Below the pieces are notes generated by a model. The model worked only from the letters and a program-made list of their open reading frames with translations. It was not told the DNA's origin and made no database searches. Shown here one piece after another: positions 1-6,376 of a DNA stretch of 22,919 nucleotides (position 1 is its first letter; every line of letters begins with the position of its first letter). This DNA is from Sulfurovum sp. UBA1140 (GTDB lineage Bacteria > Campylobacterota > Campylobacteria > Campylobacterales > Sulfurovaceae), in contig DCAF01000029.1 in NCBI GenBank assembly GCA_002311915.1, forward strand, positions 567 to 23,485, in the 5' to 3' direction. The position numbers and the translations under genes were made by a program.

Positions 1-252
1 AGCATATGCTTTCCATAAAAAATCATCATCAGTCCAATATAATTCTCTTCAAACTTTGCCTTATAAGCACTATAACCCAAATCAAATGAGCCTAAAGGTG
101 TCATTATCTCTCTAGTCAAAGAAAAATAAAAACCATCTTTATCAACTGTTGCACCACCTCAAAAGCTGTATATCCACTGTTTTTTCGGTAGATAAACTCT
201 ATATTTATCTTTTCCTTGACAACTCCACCCCCTAAAGAGAGGTGGTTTTTCG
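1..252 (-). pseudogene. Frameshifted remnant of a probable outer-membrane beta-barrel protein (C-terminal part, continues off the left edge)
   Basis: Read on the minus strand, one frame from about 252 to 160 encodes a stretch with LGGGVV, KINIEFIYRKNSGYTAFE, and then runs out. The adjoining frame from about 158 to 1 begins GGATVDKDGFYFSL and continues to the window edge with alternating polar/aromatic residues (SFDLGYSAYKAKF). One extra G near 158-160 would join them into one continuous product, so a single-base deletion is the simplest reading. No start codon lies upstream: a TAG closes the first frame at 253-255. The alternating hydrophobic pattern, Gly turns and aromatics resemble transmembrane beta strands, but I recognise no family. 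It could instead be an assembly or sequencing error in an intact gene whose 5' part was lost. Confidence 0.4.
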
Positions 253-253
253 C

Positions 254-259
254 TATAAT
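254..259 (+). promoter_or_regulatory. TATAAT -10-like box pointing into the 3' end of the AddB-like gene
   Basis: The context gcTATAATgtg is the same as at the clear promoters of this window (2607, 7330). On the plus strand, however, the only thing downstream is the antisense of the nuclease gene. It may drive an antisense RNA, be a leftover of a lost gene, or be chance in AT-rich DNA. Confidence 0.2.
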
Positions 260-274
260 GTGATAAAGATAAAT

Positions 275-2599
275 TTAAATATACTCCCCACGTGAACAGA
301 GTAGGGTAAAGTCACAATATTGACAACGGGCTACCTCGTCACAACGCATAGCAACCATACTGTTTATTGATTTCATTTCGTCAATGGTACTGTGGAGCAG
401 TTGGGTTTTCTCTTCTAGTTGGGTAATGGGGGTAATGTTTCCATTATTAAAAAGTTCTATAAACGCAAGGTTGATATTGGGGTATTTGGTTTTAAGCAGT
501 TCTGAATAGATGCTCATCTGAAAATCGGTGAGTTTTTCTAAATTTTTGGTTCGGTTTGCCTCTTTAATTGAGCCACTTTTATAGTCAAGTATGAGGGTAT
601 GGGTAGGGTCTTGGTCGATTCTGTCAACTACCCCTTTAAAGTGTACTCCTGCTATCTCTCCTATAATATGTTGCTCTTTTTCAACAACTCTCCATCCAAC
701 ATTAAAGTGGGCTATTTGCTGTTCGATAAATGGAGGAAGTTTGGCTCTCCATAACAGTTTAGAGTAGGCAATTTTAGGCGAAGTGGTCTCTAGTAGGCTG
801 TCAATAAGTTTATCTATATTGATTTTCATTTCGTTTACACTTTTAAAGTGGCTTCTTGATTTAAAAAGATGCTCTAACAGTTTGTGTAGAAATTGTCCTT
901 CATTTATCTCGTTATCCTCTTTGGCTTTGAGTTTTTCATGATAGAGGTAGTAATACTTTCGTTTGCAGGTTAAAAATGTTTTGAGTCTGGTTGCTGACCA
1001 TGTAATGTTTGTGACATCAAAATTTTCAATAATGGGGTCAACACTCTCTACTACTTGATTGGGTTGGGAATAGAGCAGATTTAGAGGAGGTTCTTTTGGT
1101 TCTCCTGTGCCTAAATTTAACTCATACAGATAAGAAGCAGGAGCTTTATTGTTGCTGGTACTGTAGATAATAACCGAAGACTTCGCATTTTCAAGTATTC
1201 GTTTATAGATTTGTTTTTGCAGAGCTTCACGGTCATTTTTAGTAGGAAGATTGGCAAATTTCCGAAGGGATGAGTTTAAAAAATTATCTTTGGCAGGAAT
1301 GGCAGGAACAATACCGTCGTTAAAATCAACCACGATGACCCCATCAAACGAGACCCCTCTGGTCTCTAAGGCTCCAAGTACGGTTATTTTACCTCCACGT
1401 ACATCATCAAGGCTCAGTTGGCTTAAGCGTTTTAACCATAAGAATAGCCACGCTTTCATGTTCATCTGTTCGGTGCTAAAAATGCTTTTAAAACCAAGGA
1501 GTGTCTCTTCTACTACTTCACGTTTTAAGTCCAAACCAAATACGCCCATAATTTCAAAAAATGGTTCTACTCCCATCTCTTGGCTGGGGTTAATTTCTTG
1601 AAGTTTTTCACGCTCTATATCATATTTTTTGAGTAGAAATATCGACTCAACTGAGAAGTTCTGCCAATGTTGATAGATGGCTTCTAAGCGTTTATACCCT
1701 TGTGTTTTCTCATAATCAAATCCCATCGCAAAGTTAAAGTTATTTAGCTGGTCATAAAGCCTAATGCTCTCTTTAAAATTTTCATCGGGCAGAATAACCA
1801 CAATTTTTTCGGGGGTAATGCCTGAGTTGACCATCTTCTGTACCGACTCTAACAGCAGAGGAATTTGAGCCAATCGCTCCTCGACATGGATAACATTGCT
1901 GTTAATTGTTTGGGGTGAGGGTTGGGTTTCAAGAATGGTTTTACTCTGTAGGTCAAAAGAGACAAAACTCTCTATTGGAAGTTTGACCCCCATCTCTAAA
2001 AATCGCTCTTGAACTTTAAGGTTAAATTTACTGCTTTGCATATGTATAATAAAAGGTTTAGAGTTGGCTACGGCTTCGATTAAAGAGAGTTCAAAACGGC
2101 TCATGTAGCCCTCTAAGTGGAGTTCATAACGGTCATAACTTTCAATAAAGGCGTGGTTGATTTGGTAAGAGCTTGGAATAAAAACTCTATCGGTAAGATT
2201 TCTGTTTAAAAGTAACTGATGGTAGTTGCTTAACAGCTCTTCTAAAATATCAATGTGTTCTGCAAATTCAACATAGGCATCCCCTTCGACAAGGTCATTA
2301 AAGCTGACTGCTTCGTGGGTTAACTCTTCAAAAAATTTAAAAATAGCATCGCTCTTGGTTAAAAAACGTACCAAATCACGATTAATTTTAAGCTTTTGAA
2401 ATGCTTCAAAACGGGTGGCTTCTTGTAAAAAAAGGGTACGTTGAAGTGGGTCAACCATGGTTAGTTTTGGGAGCAAAACAACACGCCGTTCAAACTCATC
2501 AATACGCATAAGCGTTGGCAGAAGTGCATTACTCTCTTTAGAGCTTTCTCGTTGTTGACGAATACTTCGAGAGGTGGGATAGATATGTAGTGTTTTCAT
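275..2599 (-). CDS. addB: AddB-like PD-(D/E)XK exonuclease with Fe-S cluster cysteines (recombination repair)
   Basis: This 774-residue protein has the AddB architecture. A degenerate helicase-like N-terminal part (about 1-520) includes the motif-VI-like region LETRGVSFDG at 411-420. A C-terminal RecB-type nuclease domain (about 535-774) follows. Visible nuclease residues are D659 in GVVDRID, D672-Y673-K674 in LDYKSG, and Q694xxxY698. Four cysteines (C545, then C759-x2-C762-x5-C768) match the spacing of the [4Fe-4S] clasp known in AddB. No Walker A motif is seen, so it probably does not hydrolyse ATP and would need an AddA helicase, which is not in this window. AddAB resects double-strand ends for RecA-dependent repair in the cytoplasm. 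The start at 2599 fits the N-terminal start expected for the family, but no Shine-Dalgarno sequence precedes it. Confidence 0.85.
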   Translation of the reverse strand: MKTLHIYPTSRSIRQQRESSKESNALLPTLMRIDEFERRVVLLPKLTMVDPLQRTLFLQEATRFEAFQKLKINRDLVRFLTKSDAIFKFFEELTHEAVSFNDLVEGDAYVEFAEHIDILEELLSNYHQLLLNRNLTDRVFIPSSYQINHAFIESYDRYELHLEGYMSRFELSLIEAVANSKPFIIHMQSSKFNLKVQERFLEMGVKLPIESFVSFDLQSKTILETQPSPQTINSNVIHVEERLAQIPLLLESVQKMVNSGITPEKIVVILPDENFKESIRLYDQLNNFNFAMGFDYEKTQGYKRLEAIYQHWQNFSVESIFLLKKYDIEREKLQEINPSQEMGVEPFFEIMGVFGLDLKREVVEETLLGFKSIFSTEQMNMKAWLFLWLKRLSQLSLDDVRGGKITVLGALETRGVSFDGVIVVDFNDGIVPAIPAKDNFLNSSLRKFANLPTKNDREALQKQIYKRILENAKSSVIIYSTSNNKAPASYLYELNLGTGEPKEPPLNLLYSQPNQVVESVDPIIENFDVTNITWSATRLKTFLTCKRKYYYLYHEKLKAKEDNEINEGQFLHKLLEHLFKSRSHFKSVNEMKINIDKLIDSLLETTSPKIAYSKLLWRAKLPPFIEQQIAHFNVGWRVVEKEQHIIGEIAGVHFKGVVDRIDQDPTHTLILDYKSGSIKEANRTKNLEKLTDFQMSIYSELLKTKYPNINLAFIELFNNGNITPITQLEEKTQLLHSTIDEMKSINSMVAMRCDEVARCQYCDFTLLCSRGEYI

Positions 2600-2606
2600 G
2601 GTATTG

Positions 2607-2612
2607 ATTATA
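2607..2612 (-). promoter_or_regulatory. Promoter -10 box of the AddB-like gene
   Basis: On the minus strand gcTATAATcaatacc directly precedes the ATG. The A of the start codon is 8 bases past the last base of the -10 box, about where transcription should begin, so the mRNA may be leaderless. Confidence 0.55.
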
Positions 2613-2688
2613 GCTTGAAAAACTGAAATAATAGGCTTAAGATAAACTCTTTTTTAACTTATTAGAGTAAAATAAAACAAAGGAAAAT

Positions 2689-3627
2689 ATGATGAAGATA
2701 GCCCTACTTGATGCCCAAACATTGGGAGATGATTTAGACCTTAAGCCCCTATTAGAGTTTGGAGAACTGACGGTTTACCCAACAACCAATGGTGAAGAGA
2801 CACTTGAACGAATTAAAAATGTTGATATAGTGATTACCAATAAAGTGGTGATTACCAAAGAGATGATGGATGCCTCAAAACATCTTAAACTTATCTGTAT
2901 TGCTGCAACGGGGATGAACAATGTTGATCTTGATTCAGCTAAAGCATTGAATATTGAAGTTAAAAATGTAGCAGGATACTCAACACAGAGTGTGGTGCAA
3001 CACACCTTTGCAATGGCTCTTTATTTGGTTGAAAAGCTAGAGTATTATAATCATGTGGTCAAGAGTGGTGCATGGAGTGATTCGGGACTCTTTACCGATG
3101 TCTCTCATCCTTTTTATGAGATACGGGGTAAAAAGTGGGGCATTATTGGACTAGGTACAATAGGTAAAGAGGTGGCAAAAGTAGCAACAGCATTTGGTGC
3201 AAATATTGAGTATTACTCCACTTCAAAAAAGAACCTTATTAATGATTATCATCATTCAGACTTAGAAACACTACTTAGTGATTGTGATATTGTCTCGATT
3301 CATTGTCCGTTGAATGATATGACCAATAACTTGATTGACAAATCAAACTTGGGACTTTTAAAAGAGGGAGCCATTCTTCTGAACTTGGGTCGGGGTGGTA
3401 TTATTAACGAAGCCGATTTGGCAGACGAGCTAAACAACAGAGTTATCTATGCAGGTCTTGATGTGCTTAGTCCTGAACCTATTGCTCTTGATAATGCACT
3501 ATTAAGCATTAAAAATCCTAATCAATTGTTGATTACTCCACATATTGCATGGACAAGTATTGAGGCTCGAAAAAAACTTTTAGAGGGAATTTTAGAGAAT
3601 ATTTTAAACTTTGTCAATAGAAAATAA
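2689..3627 (+). CDS. D-2-hydroxyacid dehydrogenase (hydroxypyruvate/glycerate dehydrogenase-like)
   Basis: The 312-residue length is normal for the family. It shows TGxNNVD at 74-80, the Rossmann glycine motif GLGTIG at 154-159, and the catalytic triad of the family: R235 (NLGRGG), E263 (SPEP) and H285 (TPHIAW). The enzyme should reversibly oxidise a D-2-hydroxy acid with NAD(P). Glycerate/hydroxypyruvate is the most likely substrate, but sequence alone does not decide this. After the second Rossmann strand the sequence is YYSTSKK rather than the usual acidic residue, a possible hint of NADP use. Two ATGs are adjacent (2689 and 2692); AAAGGA at 2679-2684 sits 4 and 7 bases upstream respectively, so 2692 may be the true start. 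It is divergent from the AddB-like gene and followed by 370 non-coding bases. Confidence 0.85.
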   Translation: MMKIALLDAQTLGDDLDLKPLLEFGELTVYPTTNGEETLERIKNVDIVITNKVVITKEMMDASKHLKLICIAATGMNNVDLDSAKALNIEVKNVAGYSTQSVVQHTFAMALYLVEKLEYYNHVVKSGAWSDSGLFTDVSHPFYEIRGKKWGIIGLGTIGKEVAKVATAFGANIEYYSTSKKNLINDYHHSDLETLLSDCDIVSIHCPLNDMTNNLIDKSNLGLLKEGAILLNLGRGGIINEADLADELNNRVIYAGLDVLSPEPIALDNALLSIKNPNQLLITPHIAWTSIEARKKLLEGILENILNFVNRK

Positions 3628-3751
3628 TAGTTTTAAATAGGGGGTAAAGGTTAAGTGATATGATTTAACAGAAACATAAGAAAGATACTCTAATAATAAA
3701 CAAATATTAAATATTTTTAGTAATTTAACTCTTAAAATAAATTTTATATGT

Positions 3752-3757
3752 TATACT
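3752..3757 (+). promoter_or_regulatory. -10-like box TATACT placing +1 at the first base of the hairpin element
   Basis: TATACT lies 6 bases upstream of A3764, where the left arm of the first inverted repeat begins. The spacing from box to repeat is what a transcription start at the hairpin's first base needs. Upstream is T-rich with no clear -35, as at the other promoters in this window. Confidence 0.35.
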
Positions 3758-3763
3758 TTTCTT

Positions 3764-3914
3764 AACAGAATATATGTTTAAAACTAAAGCCTCCTCCCTT
3801 TAAAAGAACTTCATATTTATATTCTGTTGAGACATTTTAGCCAGTATAGTTCATAATTTTTTCGATATGTGTAGTAGATAAACACAAAGTTGAAATGTCT
3901 CATACCTTTTTTTT
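3764..3914 (+). ncRNA. Candidate structured RNA: two back-to-back hairpins, CU-rich loop and T8 end (small RNA or sdhA leader)
   Basis: Hairpin 1 pairs AACAGAATATA (3764-3774) with TATATTCTGTT (3818-3828), 11 perfect base pairs. Hairpin 2 pairs TGAGACATTT (3828-3837) with AAATGTCTCA (3893-3902), 10 perfect base pairs. They share position 3828, so they would stack or compete at the junction. Hairpin 1 encloses a pyrimidine-rich loop, GCCTCCTCCCTTT at 3789-3801, which contains the anti-Shine-Dalgarno core CCTCC. Hairpin 2 contains a smaller TGTGT/ACACA stem. A run of eight Ts (3907-3914) follows 4 bases after hairpin 2, as at an intrinsic terminator. A -10 box is correctly placed upstream. I recognise no Rfam family. 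It could be a trans-acting small RNA of about 150 nt or the attenuated 5' leader of sdhA. Confidence 0.4.
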
Positions 3915-3936
3915 CTAACCCCCATTAAACAAACAA

Positions 3937-3974
3937 TATTAAAGCTTTTAATAGATAGGTTCATACTATTAAAA
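3937..3974 (+). promoter_or_regulatory. Alternating TATTAAA inverted repeats ahead of sdhA (operator or alternative-hairpin switch)
   Basis: TATTAAA (3937-3943) and TTTAATA (3947-3953) form a 7-bp stem with a 3-base loop. The middle arm, as TTTTAATAG (3946-3954), is also a perfect 9-bp inverted repeat of CTATTAAAA (3966-3974). The middle arm can pair with only one partner at a time. As DNA this could be paired operator half-sites. As RNA it could be a two-state switch ending 14 bases before the sdhA Shine-Dalgarno sequence (GGAG at 3989-3992). Confidence 0.35.
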
Positions 3975-3997
3975 CACTAAAATCTCTTGGAGACATA

Positions 3998-5668
3998 ATG
4001 ATAGATACGCTAATAATTGGTTCAGGTGGAGCAGGACTCTGTGCAGGGCTTTCGGCTAAAGAGCAAGGAGCCAGTGTGCTGGTGGTGGGAAAAGCTTACC
4101 CGACCTCTTCTCAAACTGCGATGGCACAAGGGGGGATTAATTCGGCTCTAGGCAATGTTACGGCTGACTCTGTAGAGCTACATATTCAAGATACTCTAAA
4201 ATCGGCTCATGGACTCTGTAGCAAAGCAATGGTTCGGCAGATGTGCGAAGATGCTCCTAGTACCATCACGTGGTTAGAGTCATTGGGGGTTCCATTTGAT
4301 AGAACCCCCAACAACACTGTTGCCCAACGACAACTCGGTGGTGCAAGTAGTAAACGGGCATGTTATGCACAAGACTACACAGGTTTAAAGATACTGCATA
4401 CCCTTTATGATACCTGTTTAAAAGAGAAAATAGAGATGCTTGAAGAGCATTATCTTTTAAATCTTGTGGTTGAAGATGGGGTGGTTAAAGGTGCTACTTT
4501 TTTAGAGTTACTCACAGGTGAAGTAAAGCAGATTCATGCGAAATCGGTTATTCTTGCAACTGGTGGTTATGGATCTATTTATAAAAACTACACCACCAAT
4601 GCCAATGCCTCTACAGGAGATGGGGTAGCTGTGGTTCTTCGAGCAGGAGGACGGGTTTCAGATATGGAGTTTGTACAGTTTCACCCAACAGCACTCAAAG
4701 GCTCTTCTATTTTGATTAGCGAGAGTGCAAGAGGAGAGGGGGGCTATCTTGTGAACAGTGAAGGGGAACGATTTATTGATGAGCTACTACCCCGAGATGT
4801 GGTTGCCCGTGCGATTGCTTCCCAAATTGCTAAGGGAGAATCGGTCTATTTGGATGTTCGACACTTTGGAGAAGAGAAACTGCTAACCCTGATGCCTCAA
4901 GAGGTATATCTGTGTAAGCTTCATGAGGGGATAGACCCTTCTAAAGAGTTAATTCCCATTAAACCTGTGGCACACTACACCATGGGAGGAATTGAGGTGA
5001 ATCATAATCTTGAAGTGGCAGGTTTAAAAAACTGTTACGCAGTAGGTGAGTGTGCCAATGCCAAAGTGCATGGTGCTAATCGTTTGGGAGGGAATTCACT
5101 TTTAGAGATTGTCTCGTTGGGTCGATTGGCAGGGAAAAATGCGTCAACTTCGTTAGAGATTTTACAAAACTCTTTGGAATCGGAGACTTTAGTCCCGAAT
5201 AGTACGAGGCTAAAGCCATCGGTTCCTAGTTTAGTTGATAATACCCAACTTCAAATTGACCAAGAATATATAGAGGGTCTGTTTGAAGAGTACCCTTTTA
5301 ATATGAATTTTTATGAACTACAAGATAAGTTAGGAGAGCAGTTTTATACCCATGTAGGTATTGTTCGAGACAACAACCAACTCAATAATACGCTTAATGA
5401 ACTTCGTGTATTTAAAGCCTCATTGGATGATATGGGTATACATGATAAAAGTAGAGAAAACAACACCAATTTGGTAGAATTTTTACAATTTATCAATATG
5501 CTCGATGTGGGTGAAGTGGTAATAGAGTCGGCTTTAATACGAGATGAGAGCCGTGGGGCACACTTTAAAGAGGCATACCCCCAAGAGAACGATAAACTCT
5601 TTAAAGCCCACTCTGTTTTCTGGGTAGAAGATAAAGCACTGCTGTCAAAATTAGAGAAGAGGATATAG
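3998..5668 (+). CDS. sdhA: Fumarate reductase/succinate dehydrogenase flavoprotein subunit, lacking the flavin-linking His
   Basis: The 556-residue flavoprotein interconverts fumarate and succinate. It has the FAD dinucleotide motif GSGGAGL (8-14), H229 in QFHPT, RGEGGYL (245-251), R266 in PRDVVAR, H326 in AHYTMGG and R362 in GANRLGG; these last four match the fumarate-binding and proton-transfer residues of the family. The segment that normally reads RSHT, whose His carries covalent FAD, here reads SSQT with Q39, so FAD is predicted to be non-covalent. In E. coli FrdA, replacing this His keeps fumarate reduction but loses succinate oxidation. There is no Tat or Sec signal, so it is cytoplasmic. 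L-aspartate oxidase is less likely because an iron-sulfur subunit follows 3 bases downstream. TTGGAGA precedes the ATG at good spacing. Confidence 0.85.
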   Translation: MIDTLIIGSGGAGLCAGLSAKEQGASVLVVGKAYPTSSQTAMAQGGINSALGNVTADSVELHIQDTLKSAHGLCSKAMVRQMCEDAPSTITWLESLGVPFDRTPNNTVAQRQLGGASSKRACYAQDYTGLKILHTLYDTCLKEKIEMLEEHYLLNLVVEDGVVKGATFLELLTGEVKQIHAKSVILATGGYGSIYKNYTTNANASTGDGVAVVLRAGGRVSDMEFVQFHPTALKGSSILISESARGEGGYLVNSEGERFIDELLPRDVVARAIASQIAKGESVYLDVRHFGEEKLLTLMPQEVYLCKLHEGIDPSKELIPIKPVAHYTMGGIEVNHNLEVAGLKNCYAVGECANAKVHGANRLGGNSLLEIVSLGRLAGKNASTSLEILQNSLESETLVPNSTRLKPSVPSLVDNTQLQIDQEYIEGLFEEYPFNMNFYELQDKLGEQFYTHVGIVRDNNQLNNTLNELRVFKASLDDMGIHDKSRENNTNLVEFLQFINMLDVGEVVIESALIRDESRGAHFKEAYPQENDKLFKAHSVFWVEDKALLSKLEKRI

Positions 5669-5671
5669 CAT

Positions 5672-6352
5672 ATGAGAATTAGTATACAACGAGGTCAAGA
5701 GCATATAGAATATAGTATACCTTTTAAAAGCAGTACGCTACTCCAAACTCTTTATCATATTAAAAGCAGTGAAGATACCACGTTAACCTTTAACTCTAAC
5801 TGTCGTTCAGGTATCTGTGGAGCATGTGCTGTACGTGTAAATGGTAAAGAGGTTTTGGCGTGTTCTCATAAGCTTTGTGATGGTGATGAGGTTCAACCCC
5901 TTAAGTATCATGAGGTTCAACGAGATTTAAAGGTAAATAGCCAAAAAGTAAGAGAGACACTCAATCAAGCCATGGCTCAACTTCATAAAGCTCAAGAGGT
6001 GAGTATTAGCAGTGAACAGACCAAACTCACCGAGAAACAGAGCGACTGTATTCTTTGTAACTCTTGCTACTCTGCTTGTCCTGTTTTAGAAGTTAATCCC
6101 AACTTTATAGGACCTTTTGCTCTAACCCGTGCGTATCGTTATACAGCAGACCCCCGAGAGGAAAATATTCAAAGCACCATAGAGAGTATTCAGAGCAACG
6201 GTATTTGGGACTGTACTCTTTGTGGAGAGTGTACGACGGTATGCCCTCAGGGGATAGACCCAAAGATGGACATTACCATGTTACGAGGAACCTCTTCTCA
6301 GTTGGGGTACTTTGACCCCAACTTTAGCACCATGAGTTTTGGTAGCTTTTAA
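5672..6352 (+). CDS. sdhB: Fumarate reductase/succinate dehydrogenase iron-sulfur subunit with an extra cluster cysteine
   Basis: This 226-residue partner of the preceding flavoprotein starts 3 bases after its stop, so the two are co-translated. The N-terminal ferredoxin domain binds [2Fe-2S] through C44, C49, C52 and C64. The C-terminal part has C126-x2-C129-x2-C132-x3-C136-P and C181-x2-C184-x2-C187-x3-C191-P. Classical SdhB/FrdB proteins have C-x5-C-x3-CP in the second motif and make a [3Fe-4S] centre. The additional C184 here should allow a second [4Fe-4S], as in archaeal type E succinate dehydrogenases. Electrons would run from a quinol, thiol or other donor through these clusters to FAD. 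No membrane anchor or CCG-domain subunit follows: the next gene is convergent, 24 bases away. Confidence 0.85.
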   Translation: MRISIQRGQEHIEYSIPFKSSTLLQTLYHIKSSEDTTLTFNSNCRSGICGACAVRVNGKEVLACSHKLCDGDEVQPLKYHEVQRDLKVNSQKVRETLNQAMAQLHKAQEVSISSEQTKLTEKQSDCILCNSCYSACPVLEVNPNFIGPFALTRAYRYTADPREENIQSTIESIQSNGIWDCTLCGECTTVCPQGIDPKMDITMLRGTSSQLGYFDPNFSTMSFGSF

Positions 6353-6376
6353 TAGAGGTAAAGTTGCTGTTTTTAT

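Larger units (their letters stand above)
3628..3997 (+). other. 370-base intergenic region upstream of sdhA, holding nested inverted repeats and a candidate RNA
   Basis: The first 120 bases are plain AT-rich sequence with no convincing terminator for the dehydrogenase gene. From 3752 the region is dense in structure: a -10-like box, two adjacent perfect inverted repeats, a T8 run, and then a three-copy TATTAAA arrangement just before the sdhA ribosome binding site. These are listed separately. I see no credible small ORF. Confidence 0.7.

Noticed and set aside
225..250. Possible intrinsic terminator on the plus strand (CCACC / GGTGG stem followed by T5)
   Set aside because: The stem is only 5 perfect base pairs with an 11-base loop, and no plus-strand gene is seen to end there.
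1251..1601. Open frame on the plus strand inside the AddB-like gene
   Set aside because: It is antisense to a well-supported nuclease gene, has no ribosome site and no recognisable protein features.
3628..3997. Insertion-sequence remnant or MITE suggested by the inverted repeats
   Set aside because: The repeats are nested and adjacent rather than terminal, no flanking direct duplication was found, and the promoter and T8 positions fit an RNA better.
3998..5668. L-aspartate oxidase (NadB) as the identity of the flavoprotein
   Set aside because: NadB also lacks the covalent-FAD His, but an iron-sulfur subunit of the SdhB/FrdB family follows directly and the active-site segments match SdhA/FrdA.
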